A DNA stretch of 42,619 nt from positions 1-42,619 of the forward strand of contig CABYCI010000001.1 in the NCBI GenBank assembly GCA_902517425.1, read 5' to 3'. A program made the position numbers and the translations under genes. Of the stretch, positions 11,582-19,514 are shown piece by piece. Every line of letters starts with the position of its first letter. The stretch's first letter is position 1. Under the pieces are notes generated by a model, which was given only the letters and a program-made list of their open reading frames with translations, was not told where the DNA came from and ran no database searches. Source of the stretch: an uncultured SAR86 cluster bacterium (lineage in GTDB: Bacteria > Pseudomonadota > Gammaproteobacteria > Magnimaribacterales > D2472).

Positions 11582-12772
11582 TTACTCTACAATCTTTGAT
11601 ACTACGCCAGCACCAACAGTTCTTCCGCCTTCTCTAATTGCAAATTTTAATCCTTCGTCCATTGCAATTGGGGCAATTAATGAAACAACCATCTTAATGT
11701 TATCTCCAGGCATAACCATCTCAGTTCCTGAAGGAAGCTCACAAGCACCTGTTACGTCAGTAGTTCTAAAGTAGAACTGTGGTCTGTAGTTATTCATAAA
11801 TGGTGTGTGTCTTCCACCTTCATCTTTGCTTAAAACATAAATTTCAGCTTCAAACTTAGTATGTGGTGATATAGATTTTGGCTTAGCTAGAACTTGTCCT
11901 CTCTCTACAGCCTCTCTTTCAACACCTCTAAGAAGAACACCGCAGTTTTCACCTGCTCTTCCTTCATCAAGTGACTTTCTAAACATTTCAACACCAGTAC
12001 ATGTAGTTTCAGATGTTTCTTTAATACCTACAATTTCTAAAGCGTCGCCTGTATTAACAATACCTGTTTCAATTCTTCCTGTTACTACAGTTCCTCTTCC
12101 AGATATAGTAAATACATCTTCTATAGGCATTAAGAATGCTCCATCAACTGGTCTTTCTGGCTCTGGTACATAAGTATCAAGAGTTTCGATTAATTTTTGA
12201 ACAGAAGGAACACCAATATCAGATGTGTCACCCTCTAAAGCTTTTAGAGCACTACCTACAATAATTGGAGTGTCGTCACCTGGAAAATCGTACTCATTTA
12301 AGAGCTCTCTTATTTCCATTTCTACCAATTCAATCATCTCAGGATCATCGTTTTGATCAGCTTTGTTCATGTATACAACTATATATGGAACACCAACTTG
12401 TCTTGCAAGAAGAATATGCTCTCTAGTCTGAGGCATTGGGCCATCTGCAGCACTTACAACAAGAATAGCACCATCCATTTGGGCAGCACCAGTAATCATG
12501 TTTTTTACATAATCAGCGTGACCTGGACAGTCTACGTGCGCATAATGACGAGCAGTAGAAACATACTCAACATGAGAAGTAGCAATGGTGATTCCTCTTT
12601 CTCTTTCTTCTGGTGCATTATCAATATTTGCAAAATCAACTGCATCTCCGCCGAATACTTCAGCAGCAACTTTCGTTAAAGCAGCTGTAAGTGTTGTTTT
12701 ACCATGATCAACGTGACCAACAGTTCCCACATTAACATGGGGTAAGGTTCTCTCGAATTTTTCTCTAGCCAT
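11582..12772 (-). CDS. tuf: Elongation factor Tu
   Basis: GTPase that delivers aminoacyl-tRNA to the ribosome. It is 396 residues, standard bacterial length. The G1 motif GHVDHGKT is at residues 19-26, switch I holds RERGITIA (about 57-64), G3 is DCPGH (81-85) and G4 is NKAD (136-139; E. coli has NKCD). Domains 2 and 3 follow without interruption and the C-terminus is [11 protein letters not shown]. Its codons are of the regular, highly expressed kind. It lies directly after tRNA-Thr(GGT), the tufB position of E. coli. A second tuf copy is not in this window. Confidence 0.99.
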   Translation of the reverse strand: MAREKFERTLPHVNVGTVGHVDHGKTTLTAALTKVAAEVFGGDAVDFANIDNAPEERERGITIATSHVEYVSTARHYAHVDCPGHADYVKNMITGAAQMDGAILVVSAADGPMPQTREHILLARQVGVPYIVVYMNKADQNDDPEMIELVEMEIRELLNEYDFPGDDTPIIVGSALKALEGDTSDIGVPSVQKLIETLDTYVPEPERPVDGAFLMPIEDVFTISGRGTVVTGRIETGIVNTGDALEIVGIKETSETTCTGVEMFRKSLDEGRAGENCGVLLRGVEREAVERGQVLAKPKSISPHTKFEAEIYVLSKDEGGRHTPFMNNYRPQFYFRTTDVTGACELPSGTEMVMPGDNIKMVVSLIAPIAMDEGLKFAIREGGRTVGAGVVSKIVE

Positions 12773-12799
12773 TTTTTATGCCTCTCTAAAATTTATAAA

Positions 12800-12874
12800 T
12801 GGAGCTCATAACCGGACTTGAACCGGTGACCTCTTACTTACCAAGCAAGTGCTCTACCGCTGAGCTATATGAGC
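12800..12874 (-). tRNA. tRNA-Thr (GGT anticodon)
   Basis: A 75-base cloverleaf with acceptor GCTCATA/TATGAGC, D stem GCTC/GAGC, anticodon loop TTGGTAA (GGT, reads ACC/ACU) and an encoded CCA end. The discriminator base is T. It stands just upstream of tuf, as thrT does before tufB in E. coli. The usual tRNA-Gly between Tyr and Thr is absent here. Confidence 0.96.
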
Positions 12875-12905
12875 CCGTTAACAAGCATCCCATTTTTGGT
12901 GGCGT

Positions 12906-12934
12906 ATTATCACTCTAAAAAGCTATAAACTCAA
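12906..12934 (-). promoter_or_regulatory. Strong sigma70 promoter for tRNA-Thr/tuf
   Basis: On the minus strand TTGAGT (12929-12934) is separated by exactly 17 bases from GATAAT (12906-12911). It is followed by a GC-rich discriminator (ACGCCACC), the type found at stringently controlled stable-RNA promoters. The expected start site is about 25 bases before the tRNA. This is the best promoter match in the cluster. Confidence 0.75.
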
Positions 12935-12980
12935 CCTTTTTTATAAGATATTTTAGACACCAATTTAATCAAAAAATTAA

Positions 12981-13064
12981 TGGTGGAGAGGGTAGGATTC
13001 GAACCTACGTAGCCGAAGCGGCAGATTTACAGTCTGCTGGTATTAACCACTCACCCACCTCTCC
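12981..13064 (-). tRNA. tRNA-Tyr (GTA anticodon)
   Basis: An 84-base class II tRNA with acceptor GGAGAGG/CCTCTCC, a long variable arm (CCGCTTCGG region), anticodon GTA and an encoded CCA end. It is the first gene of the minus-strand cluster. A gap of 106 bases with its own strong promoter separates it from tRNA-Thr, so the two may be separate transcripts. Confidence 0.97.
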
Positions 13065-13065
13065 A

Positions 13066-13094
13066 TTTAAAGGTAGCTATTTTTGTTCTAGAAT
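13066..13094 (+). promoter_or_regulatory. Candidate birA promoter
   Basis: TTTAAA (13066-13071), a 17-base spacer and TAGAAT (13089-13094) on the plus strand, giving a leader of about 20 bases before the TTG start of birA. It physically overlaps the candidate promoter of tRNA-Tyr on the other strand. Confidence 0.45.
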
Positions 13095-13107
13095 GTCTTT
13101 AAGTCAA
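13079..13107 (-). promoter_or_regulatory. Candidate tRNA-Tyr promoter
   Basis: On the minus strand TTGACT (13102-13107), a 17-base spacer and AAAAAT (13079-13084). The -35 is near consensus and the -10 is weak (4 of 6). The start site would be a few bases ahead of the tRNA 5' end at 13064. Confidence 0.45.
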
Positions 13108-13120
13108 CTAATTTCTTTCT

Positions 13121-13864
13121 TTGAAAAAGCTAAATAAAGATAAAATTCTTCATAAATTGCCCTCAAATAAGGTAAATCTCAAGATTTATCATGAGATCGA
13201 CTCAACTAACGATGAAGCTAAAAGAATTGAGTTAGATAAAGATTTTCATGTAATTATTGCTGAAAAGCAAACAAAAGGTAGAGGCAGATTGGGAAAAAAA
13301 TGGTCTAGTCCACATTCTGGAAATATTTATATGACAATATGTACTGAGAATGACCTTTCTAAATTACCTATTAGTCTTATAACAGGATTAATTTGTAAAA
13401 AAGCTATAAATAGAATTTCCAATAAACCCATAATAACGCTGAAATGGCCGAATGATATTCTGCTAAATAATAAAAAAATTGGTGGAATTTTAGTTGAAAG
13501 TGAAGTTTATGATAAAAAAATAAGAACAATAATAGGTATAGGTATTAATATAAAAATAAAAAAAGAAGAATCATGGTGGGGTGATTTATCTAAATTTAGT
13601 ATTGAAGCCAAAAGAAATGAGCTTATTAACCAAATATTATTTGATTTCATAGAAAAATCCGATAAATTAGATTTCAACTGGATGGATGAATGGAAAAATA
13701 GTTGTATTCATATGAATAAAAAAATCAAAATTAATAATGGTGACGCCTTTGAAAAGGAAGCTATATTCTTAGGTGTTGATAAAAATGGGAATGCAATTGT
13801 TAAAACTAACCAAGGAAAAGAATTTATATCCAGCGGCGAAATTAGCATCAAAGGAGTTTATTAA
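13121..13864 (+). CDS. birA: Biotin--[acetyl-CoA carboxylase] ligase, no DNA-binding domain
   Basis: Activates biotin with ATP and attaches it to the biotin carboxyl carrier protein. The biotinyl-AMP loop GRGRLGKKW is at residues 53-61, KWPNDILLNNKKIGGIL follows at about 108-124, and a small C-terminal SH3-like domain ends in SGEISIKGVY. At 247 residues it lacks the roughly 60-residue winged-helix domain of E. coli BirA (321), so it should be a ligase but not the bio operon repressor. The start is TTG at 13121 with no strong ribosome site; the region upstream belongs to the tRNA-Tyr/birA divergent promoter and cannot encode the missing domain. The gene is followed by msrA after two bases. Confidence 0.93.
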   Translation: MKKLNKDKILHKLPSNKVNLKIYHEIDSTNDEAKRIELDKDFHVIIAEKQTKGRGRLGKKWSSPHSGNIYMTICTENDLSKLPISLITGLICKKAINRISNKPIITLKWPNDILLNNKKIGGILVESEVYDKKIRTIIGIGINIKIKKEESWWGDLSKFSIEAKRNELINQILFDFIEKSDKLDFNWMDEWKNSCIHMNKKIKINNGDAFEKEAIFLGVDKNGNAIVKTNQGKEFISSGEISIKGVY

Positions 13865-13866
13865 AA

Positions 13867-14418
13867 ATGATACATTATGTTAAAAATATTTCTATCAATG
13901 AAAATATTCCTGGGGATTTAGAAGAAATAGTTTTTGGAGCTGGCTGTTTTTGGGGTGTAGAGAAAAAATTTTGGAATTTATCTGGAGTATTTGTTACATC
14001 AGTTGGATACTCAGGCGGTGATAAAGATAATCCAACTTATGAAGATGTTTGTTATAAAGATACAGGTCATGTTGAGGTAGTAAAGATTATTTATGACCCG
14101 AAAGTCATTAGCATCAATGAAATACTAAAAGTATTCTGGGAGTGTCATGATCCTACTCAAGGTATGCGGCAGGGTAATGATATTGGAACTCAATACAGAT
14201 CAGTAATCTTTTGTACAAATGAGGATGACATTGAAAGAGCCAATGATAGCAAAGAAAAGTTTCAAAAAGTTTTAAGCAAAAATAAATATGATGATATTAC
14301 AACTGAAATTAGTTTAATAAAAAACTACTTTTTGGCAGAAGAATACCACCAGCAATACCTAGCCAAAAATCCTAATGGATATTGTGGGCTAGGCGGAACT
14401 GGTTGTACTCTAGATTAA
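13867..14418 (+). CDS. msrA: Peptide methionine sulfoxide reductase MsrA
   Basis: Reduces the S epimer of methionine sulfoxide in oxidised proteins. It is 183 residues. The catalytic motif GCFWG with nucleophile Cys27 lies at residues 26-30, and GYSGG and HVEVV follow. Two C-terminal cysteines, Cys173 and Cys180 (GYCGLGGTGC), can serve as resolving residues recycled by thioredoxin. There is no signal peptide, so it acts in the cytoplasm. It starts two bases after birA and is probably cotranscribed. It ends three bases from the stop of the convergent secreted protein gene. Confidence 0.96.
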   Translation: MIHYVKNISINENIPGDLEEIVFGAGCFWGVEKKFWNLSGVFVTSVGYSGGDKDNPTYEDVCYKDTGHVEVVKIIYDPKVISINEILKVFWECHDPTQGMRQGNDIGTQYRSVIFCTNEDDIERANDSKEKFQKVLSKNKYDDITTEISLIKNYFLAEEYHQQYLAKNPNGYCGLGGTGCTLD

Positions 14419-14421
14419 AGA

Positions 14422-15141
14422 TTAATCAGGATTATACTGAAGTAAAGCTTGCTCCATGTATGTTCTTACTGGTTTGAATGTTGTTCCAGCTTCTTGAACA
14501 AACTCTGCAAACTGAGGTGTATTTGTGTAGTTTGCTAAAAAATTAAGTGCCTCAGCATTTGAATTAAAGTATACAGAAACTGAATGAGTAACATTGCCAC
14601 CACCAGTATGCTGTTGCCTCAAAAGATATGCTTCCCCACCAAAAGATTCTTTAAACATCTTTGCTGACATCTTTTTAAAAGCATTGAAATAAACAACAGG
14701 ATTACTTACTTCACTTACAAAAGTAACTCCGTAATTAGCGCCTCTTCCGTCACCTTCAACTATCAAATAACTAGTCAGATTTTGATAGTAAGGTTCTGCT
14801 CCAGCAGCCGCCATCTCCAGCCCAAATACGGCAAACGCAGGTGAACTAGAAAATGTTTCAGATGCTTCTTGAAATCTTTCAGCACTCTTATAATAAAAAT
14901 TTATTGAATGGGTAATGTTTGAATTCCCTTGAAGACTAATCCTTGATAAAGCAGCCTCATATTTTTGCTCTTTTATCTCTGGACTATTCATCATTTTATC
15001 GAATGCAGCTCCACACGCAGGTTCGTTAGGACAACTAAAGAAATAGTTTGCCTGGAACTTAGAATAATTTGGTTCCGTATGATCATCAGCAGATAATCCA
15101 ATCGATGAAATCATAGCTATACTTAATATAATTTTTTTCAT
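14422..15141 (-). CDS. Unrecognised exported protein with a duplicated domain
   Basis: I do not recognise this 239-residue protein. A signal peptide (MKKIILSIAMISSIGLSA, cleavage near residue 18) sends it across the inner membrane. The mature part is an internal duplication: about residues 25-127 and 135-235 align, with NITHSINFYYKS at about 75 matching NVTHSVSVYFNS at about 183, and AFDKM at about 46 matching AFKKM at about 154. The alternating strand/helix pattern and length of each half (about 100 residues) suggest a dimeric alpha/beta-barrel (ABM-like) fold, which is inference. Two cysteines (Cys37, Cys43) sit early in the first half only. The ribosome site GGAGA precedes the ATG. It has its own promoter and a palindromic site upstream. 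Its function is unknown. Confidence 0.85.
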   Translation of the reverse strand: MKKIILSIAMISSIGLSADDHTEPNYSKFQANYFFSCPNEPACGAAFDKMMNSPEIKEQKYEAALSRISLQGNSNITHSINFYYKSAERFQEASETFSSSPAFAVFGLEMAAAGAEPYYQNLTSYLIVEGDGRGANYGVTFVSEVSNPVVYFNAFKKMSAKMFKESFGGEAYLLRQQHTGGGNVTHSVSVYFNSNAEALNFLANYTNTPQFAEFVQEAGTTFKPVRTYMEQALLQYNPD

Positions 15142-15173
15142 TTTCTCTCCATAAAAAAAAATTGAGTATTTAA

Positions 15174-15200
15174 ATTATATTAATATATTTATTTATGCAA
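15174..15200 (-). promoter_or_regulatory. Candidate promoter of the two-domain secreted protein
   Basis: On the minus strand TTGCAT (15195-15200) is 15 bases from a perfect TATAAT (15174-15179); a one-base shifted -35 (GTTGCA) gives 16. The short spacer is suboptimal and might need an activator. Confidence 0.45.
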
Positions 15201-15207
15201 CCTAATA

Positions 15208-15219
15208 AATGTATACATT
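15208..15219. promoter_or_regulatory. Palindrome AATGTATACATT (possible operator)
   Basis: A perfect 12-base palindrome lying eight bases upstream of the -35 of the secreted protein promoter and about 45 bases upstream of tRNA-Thr(TGT) on the other strand. The TGTATACA core recurs twice in the rRNA spacer at 32041-32060. The bound factor is unknown. Confidence 0.4.
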
Positions 15220-15226
15220 ATGTATC

Positions 15227-15255
15227 TTTCAAGTTAATAACTAATGATGTAAAAT
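15227..15255 (+). promoter_or_regulatory. Weak candidate promoter for tRNA-Thr(TGT)
   Basis: TTTCAA (15227-15232), 17 bases, TAAAAT (15250-15255), then TTGCGCTTC before the mature tRNA end. The -35 is poor and the predicted leader is only a few bases, so the assignment is tentative. Confidence 0.3.
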
Positions 15256-15264
15256 TTGCGCTTC

Positions 15265-15341
<77 letters not shown>

Positions 15342-15407
15342 TTTTTGAAAAAGTCAAAAAAACAATTAATTAATTGTTAATAACTTATTAATTTTATAGG
15401 ATAGGAT

Positions 15408-15530
15408 ATGTCAACAAATAATGATTCTGAAAAAGATAAAATATTAAAAAAAGATTTTAAGACAGCCCAATATATTTATATATCAATCTATCTTGGATTG
15501 ATTATAACATTAATTGTTATGTACTCTTAA
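15408..15530 (+). CDS. Tiny single-span membrane protein, 40 residues
   Basis: ATG with a good ribosome site (a repeated AGGAT just upstream) opens a 40-residue ORF. The charged N-terminal half (MSTNNDSEKDKILKKDFK) is followed by one hydrophobic segment (about residues 22-38) ending at the C-terminus, which predicts a small inner-membrane protein with its N-terminus in the cytoplasm. It lies 66 bases after tRNA-Thr and four bases before a second tiny membrane ORF. I do not recognise the family. The size makes coding status uncertain, but the ribosome site, composition and pairing support it. Confidence 0.6.
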   Translation: MSTNNDSEKDKILKKDFKTAQYIYISIYLGLIITLIVMYS

Positions 15531-15533
15531 AGT

Positions 15534-15614
15534 ATGGATCTTTCTGTATATGTTATTGGTAATATTATTTTTATTGCCCTCTTGTACTGGGTAGTTAAAA
15601 ACAAAGATAACTAG
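15534..15614 (+). CDS. Tiny hydrophobic peptide, 26 residues
   Basis: Starts three bases after the previous stop, suggesting translational coupling, since it has no strong ribosome site of its own. The product (MDLSVYVIGNIIFIALLYWV then VKNKDN) is one membrane span followed by a short charged tail. Its stop overlaps by four bases the stop of the convergent amidohydrolase-like gene. It could form a two-subunit micro-complex with its neighbour, but this is only inference from position, and it may not be translated. Confidence 0.45.
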   Translation: MDLSVYVIGNIIFIALLYWVVKNKDN

Positions 15615-16897
15615 TTTCGATAAGTATTAGGCTTTTCTGGGTCGGATGTGTATCTGTCACGTAGTCTTGAAGATCTTGTTGTAAGATCTATACTTTGACC
15701 ATTTATAAATACATACTCAGGCATTGAAGATGGCTCTAAAGGATCTGCATCCCAAATAATAATATCTGCGAAATTTCCTTGTTTAATCTCTCCTCTTTTT
15801 TCAAGACCAAAAACTTTTGCAGGAGTTGCGGATAATCCTCTTATTGCAGTTTCATAAGACATTCCGTTAGCAACCGCTACTCCAGCTCCTTGTCTTATTA
15901 AATGAAAATTATGGCTCCTTGGAGCAGTAAACATCAATTCAATATCAGCTTTCTCTAGCATGCCAGCCATCTTTATATTTGATGCGAGTTCATCAAATGA
16001 GCCTGGAATATTGTTAATAGGGTTAATTATTAATGGTATATCATTTTTAGCGATTACATCTTTAACCAGATTGGCTTCTTGAGCTCCCATAATTATCAAA
16101 TTTAAATTATATTTTTTCTTTATTTCAACAAGCTTAAGTAGATCTGATGCGCGATGAGCTTTCATTACTAATGGCAAATCGTTATTAAGTAATTTAAATA
16201 AGGCTCTTACATCTCTTGGGTGAAGTTCCATGAATTCAGCAATTGTTGAATTATCAATCACTTCAGAAATATCAGCATCTTTAGAAAGATCTTTTTGATT
16301 TAATGACTTAGCAAATGATAATAAATCATCTATAACAGCATACGTTTCAGATCGAGAGTGATTGCTGCTTCCTCCAACGCGTCCTGTCATGACCATGTCT
16401 TTTTCACCAGTAATATCTAATTCTCCATCAAGAACAAAAAATGAACCTAGTCCACCAATAGGACTCGCTGTATTTTGAGGAATGGTTAAGGCAGATGTAA
16501 TCCCATTAGATCTGTTCCATGGAATGAGAGTTGAATTTGGATTAAAAGCATCATAAATACTAAACCCAATCTTATAAATTTCTGAGGAATCATCTCTAGT
16601 AACACTCAAAGCTCCAATTTCAACTATCCCAATATTAGTATCTGTTGCTATAAATCCTGGTGTAACTATTTTGCCAGATGCATCAATAATAAAGTCACCT
16701 TGCATATCATTAGGAGAAACTTTTTTAATTATTTTTCCATCTATAAGAACATTTCCCTCATAAGGTTTGTTTGTATTGCCATCATATATAGTGGCATTTT
16801 TAATCAATATTGTTTCTGCAAAAACAGTTGTACTAAGAGTAATTAATGCATATCCAAAAATGGCTGTTATATATTGATGAATTTTTTTATTGAACAT
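15611..16897 (-). CDS. Exported amidohydrolase-fold protein lacking all metal ligands
   Basis: This 428-residue protein has a signal peptide (about residues 1-27, ending VFA) and the overall plan of the imidazolonepropionase-like amidohydrolases: a small N-terminal beta domain (ILIKNATIYDG), a TIM-barrel middle and a C-terminal return to the beta domain (GEIKQGNFADIIIWDADP). Aligned with the neighbouring gene, the metal-binding HxH is replaced by DTN (residues 86-88), the HNH by MKA (about 245-247), the next His by Met (270) and the final HSDD by TAPR (about 324). It should therefore be catalytically dead and may serve as a subunit or binding partner of its neighbour. It starts five bases after that gene ends, so the two are coexpressed. 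The family assignment is firm; the role is inferred. Confidence 0.88.
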   Translation of the reverse strand: MFNKKIHQYITAIFGYALITLSTTVFAETILIKNATIYDGNTNKPYEGNVLIDGKIIKKVSPNDMQGDFIIDASGKIVTPGFIATDTNIGIVEIGALSVTRDDSSEIYKIGFSIYDAFNPNSTLIPWNRSNGITSALTIPQNTASPIGGLGSFFVLDGELDITGEKDMVMTGRVGGSSNHSRSETYAVIDDLLSFAKSLNQKDLSKDADISEVIDNSTIAEFMELHPRDVRALFKLLNNDLPLVMKAHRASDLLKLVEIKKKYNLNLIIMGAQEANLVKDVIAKNDIPLIINPINNIPGSFDELASNIKMAGMLEKADIELMFTAPRSHNFHLIRQGAGVAVANGMSYETAIRGLSATPAKVFGLEKRGEIKQGNFADIIIWDADPLEPSSMPEYVFINGQSIDLTTRSSRLRDRYTSDPEKPNTYRN

Positions 16898-16902
16898 TAC
16901 TC

Positions 16903-18288
16903 TTACTCAGTCCTGTTTTTAGATGGTTTAATTATCCCAACATCAAAATCACTAGATGGATAAAAATTTGTTGCTCTGTCATATGCAAGAGCGCCATCTA
17001 TAAAAACAGTTTCAGCTAAAGCATAAACACTGAATGGATTTTTTGACCATATAACTACATCAGCATTTTTACCAACTTTTAAAGATCCTGTTTGGTCATA
17101 AATACCAGCTGCCTTGGCTGGATTGCTTGTAATCCAATTCATTGCTCTAGCTTTTGTAATTTCAAAACCTGCTCTTAATCCTGCAGCCAGTGCTTTTGAA
17201 GCTTCTTGATTAAGATGTTGGATACCTATTGCATCATCTGAATGAACAATAGCGCAACCAGTTCCATTTCTTGCTTGATCTACGATTGCGATATTTGCTT
17301 GCACCATATCGTATGCTTCATGTTTAAAGCCCCACCAATCTGCCCATAATGCTCCGCAAATACCATTATCTGCTAATAAATCTGCAATCTTATATGCTTC
17401 AACACCATGATGAAAAGCTGTAATTTTATAGCCAAATTCTTTAGCGACATCTATCATTGATGCCATTTCATCAGCTCTGTAACAATGGTTATGAACTAGA
17501 ATCTCACCTTTCAAAACCCCAGCCAATGTATCAAGCTCTAAATCTCTTGTAGGCTTATAGCCCATTTCTTTTGCATCTTCTGATTTAGACTCGTATTCAT
17601 TTAAACGATTTAAATATGATTCTGCCTCAATCCATGCTTTTCTGTAACCAGCAATATTTCCCATTCTAGTTGATGGTGCTTGTTGTCTGTTTCCATATAC
17701 CCTTTTTGGGTTCTCGCCACATGCCATTTTCAACGAATGAGGGGCATCTGGAAATTTCATAGAATTGATTGTATTTCTTTGAAGATTTTTAACTGTGACT
17801 CCCCTTCCTCCGATTAGGTTTGCAGAGCCAGGAAGAACATGAAACGCTGTCACACCACCACTAAGTGCAAGAGTATATTGAGGGTCTTGTACCCACATTG
17901 AATGTTCAGCCCAAACATCTGCTGTTACTGGACTAGTTGCTTCATTTCCGTCAGAGCTGGTTGAAACACCTGGAGCAGGATAGACGCCCATATGAGAATG
18001 TATATCAATAATTCCAGGAGTTATCCATTTTCCTGTCGCATCAATTACTTGAAAGCTATCCGATACTGGCAGATCTTTTCCAATAGCTATGATTTTTCTA
18101 TCTTGAATTAGTAAATCAGTTTGCTGAAATTCGTTACCCTCTCCATCATAAATATTTGCATTTTGAATTAATAAGTTAATAGGAGGCAAAGGTTCATATG
18201 TGGATTCAAATGGTTTTGCTGATAATTCTATATTAAAGCAAAGAAAGACTAAGATTGATAATTGTAAGTACTTTATTAAATTGGTCAT
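16903..18288 (-). CDS. Exported metal-dependent amidohydrolase
   Basis: This 461-residue periplasmic enzyme has a signal peptide (about 1-24, ending LSA). It contains the complete metal-site set of the amidohydrolase superfamily: HSH at 97-99, HNH at 266-268, a HH pair at 293-294 and HSDD at 349-352 with the catalytic Asp. The N-terminal LLIQNANIYDGEGNEF and C-terminal LKVGKNADVVIWSKNPF segments form the small beta domain. The substrate cannot be told from sequence; relatives cleave cyclic imides, dipeptides or lactams. It leads a two-gene operon with a metal-less paralogue and diverges from an alcohol dehydrogenase gene with a 95-base intergenic region. Confidence 0.92.
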   Translation of the reverse strand: MTNLIKYLQLSILVFLCFNIELSAKPFESTYEPLPPINLLIQNANIYDGEGNEFQQTDLLIQDRKIIAIGKDLPVSDSFQVIDATGKWITPGIIDIHSHMGVYPAPGVSTSSDGNEATSPVTADVWAEHSMWVQDPQYTLALSGGVTAFHVLPGSANLIGGRGVTVKNLQRNTINSMKFPDAPHSLKMACGENPKRVYGNRQQAPSTRMGNIAGYRKAWIEAESYLNRLNEYESKSEDAKEMGYKPTRDLELDTLAGVLKGEILVHNHCYRADEMASMIDVAKEFGYKITAFHHGVEAYKIADLLADNGICGALWADWWGFKHEAYDMVQANIAIVDQARNGTGCAIVHSDDAIGIQHLNQEASKALAAGLRAGFEITKARAMNWITSNPAKAAGIYDQTGSLKVGKNADVVIWSKNPFSVYALAETVFIDGALAYDRATNFYPSSDFDVGIIKPSKNRTE

Positions 18289-18383
18289 ATATATTTAATA
18301 ATATAATCTATAATTAGTGAACACGAAAGGTATATAAACTAAAGAAGATGGTAAACCTCAAAAAGATGGGATAGAAGAAAATT
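18289..18383. promoter_or_regulatory. Divergent promoter region, amidohydrolase pair / alcohol dehydrogenase
   Basis: Very AT-rich 95 bases. On the plus strand there are two TATAAT hexamers (18302-18307 and 18309-18314), but no convincing -35 at 16-18 bases. The minus strand likewise has TATA-rich -10 candidates. Both flanking transcripts must start here. Confidence 0.4.
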
Positions 18384-19514
18384 ATGCAGTTAAATTATTT
18401 TAATAGGCCTTATTTTGAAAACGGAGCTATAAGTAAATTATCTGAAGTCTTGATAGCTCAACAAATAAACAATCCTCTAATTTGCACTGATCCTGGTTTG
18501 TCTTCAGTAGGGATGACTGACAAAATTAAAGATCTTATCTCTAGTGATTTTTCTTCATCATTTTTTGAAGAAACTCCTGCTAATCCTACAGAAGAAGCTG
18601 TTATGAATGCTCTAAAAGTATATAAAGACAATAATTGTGATGGTGTTGTTGGTTTTGGAGGCGGTTCAAGTATGGATTTAGCTAAAGCAGTTGCACTTAT
18701 GGCCAATCATGATGGTGATCTCATGGATTATTCAGTTAATGAAGGTGGTTATGGAAAAATAACTGAAACAATTCCTATGGTAGCTATCCCAACAACCGCT
18801 GGTACTGGCAGTGAGGTATCTGTTGGATCTTTAATTGTGATGAACGACGGAAGAAAATTGATTTTTGCTAGTCCACATTTAATGCCGAATGCAGCAATTT
18901 GTGATCCAGAACTTACAATTGGTTTACCGCCAGTTCTTACAGCTGGAGCTGGAATGGATGCTTTAACACATTGTATAGAAGCCATTTTATCTCCAATTAA
19001 TGATCCACCAGCTGAGGCAGTAGGAATAGATGGAATTGAGAAAATTATCAAAGAGGAAAGTCTTATCAGAGCCTATAAAGATGGACAAGACAAAGACGCA
19101 AGATGGAGTATGATGATGGCCTCCACAGAAGGTGCTATGGCTTTCTCAAAAGGCCTTGGCGCAGTACATTCAATGAGTCATGCAGCAGGAGCTAACCAAG
19201 TTCTTAGACTTCATCATGGCACTCTTAATGCAGTAATATTGCCTTCAGTACTAAGATTTAACCAGAATTATGTTGGGAATAAATACTCAAGGATTCTGCG
19301 CGCAATGGGTAAAAATCAATCAATTGATTTAGCTAATGAAATTGAAAAACTAAATGAAAAGATTGGAATGCCCAACAGTTTAGGAGAAATGGGAGTGACA
19401 GAAGATATGATTCCTGAACTGATTGCTCATGCAATGACAGATCCTAGCAATATTACTACGCCTAAGGTGCCAACTTTAGATGAATGGGAACAACTTTTCC
19501 TAACAGCTATATAA
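18384..19514 (+). CDS. Iron-containing (group III) alcohol dehydrogenase
   Basis: Cytoplasmic NAD(P)-dependent dehydrogenase of the FucO/AdhB type, 376 residues. The nucleotide-binding GFGGGSSMDLAKA is at about residues 90-102 and PTTAGTGSEV at 136-145. Likely metal ligands are Asp192, His196, His262 and His278. The last two are 16 residues apart instead of 14 as in FucO (HAAGANQVLRLHHGT), which points to a different subfamily. The substrate is unknown. It diverges from the amidohydrolase pair and precedes the His-rich locus; a link to either is not evident. Confidence 0.93.
   Translation: MQLNYFNRPYFENGAISKLSEVLIAQQINNPLICTDPGLSSVGMTDKIKDLISSDFSSSFFEETPANPTEEAVMNALKVYKDNNCDGVVGFGGGSSMDLAKAVALMANHDGDLMDYSVNEGGYGKITETIPMVAIPTTAGTGSEVSVGSLIVMNDGRKLIFASPHLMPNAAICDPELTIGLPPVLTAGAGMDALTHCIEAILSPINDPPAEAVGIDGIEKIIKEESLIRAYKDGQDKDARWSMMMASTEGAMAFSKGLGAVHSMSHAAGANQVLRLHHGTLNAVILPSVLRFNQNYVGNKYSRILRAMGKNQSIDLANEIEKLNEKIGMPNSLGEMGVTEDMIPELIAHAMTDPSNITTPKVPTLDEWEQLFLTAI

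Noticed and set aside
12353-12679. 108-codon plus-strand ORF opposite tuf
   Set aside because: Antisense to a highly conserved gene; the product is Ser/Ile/Asn-rich without any recognisable pattern.
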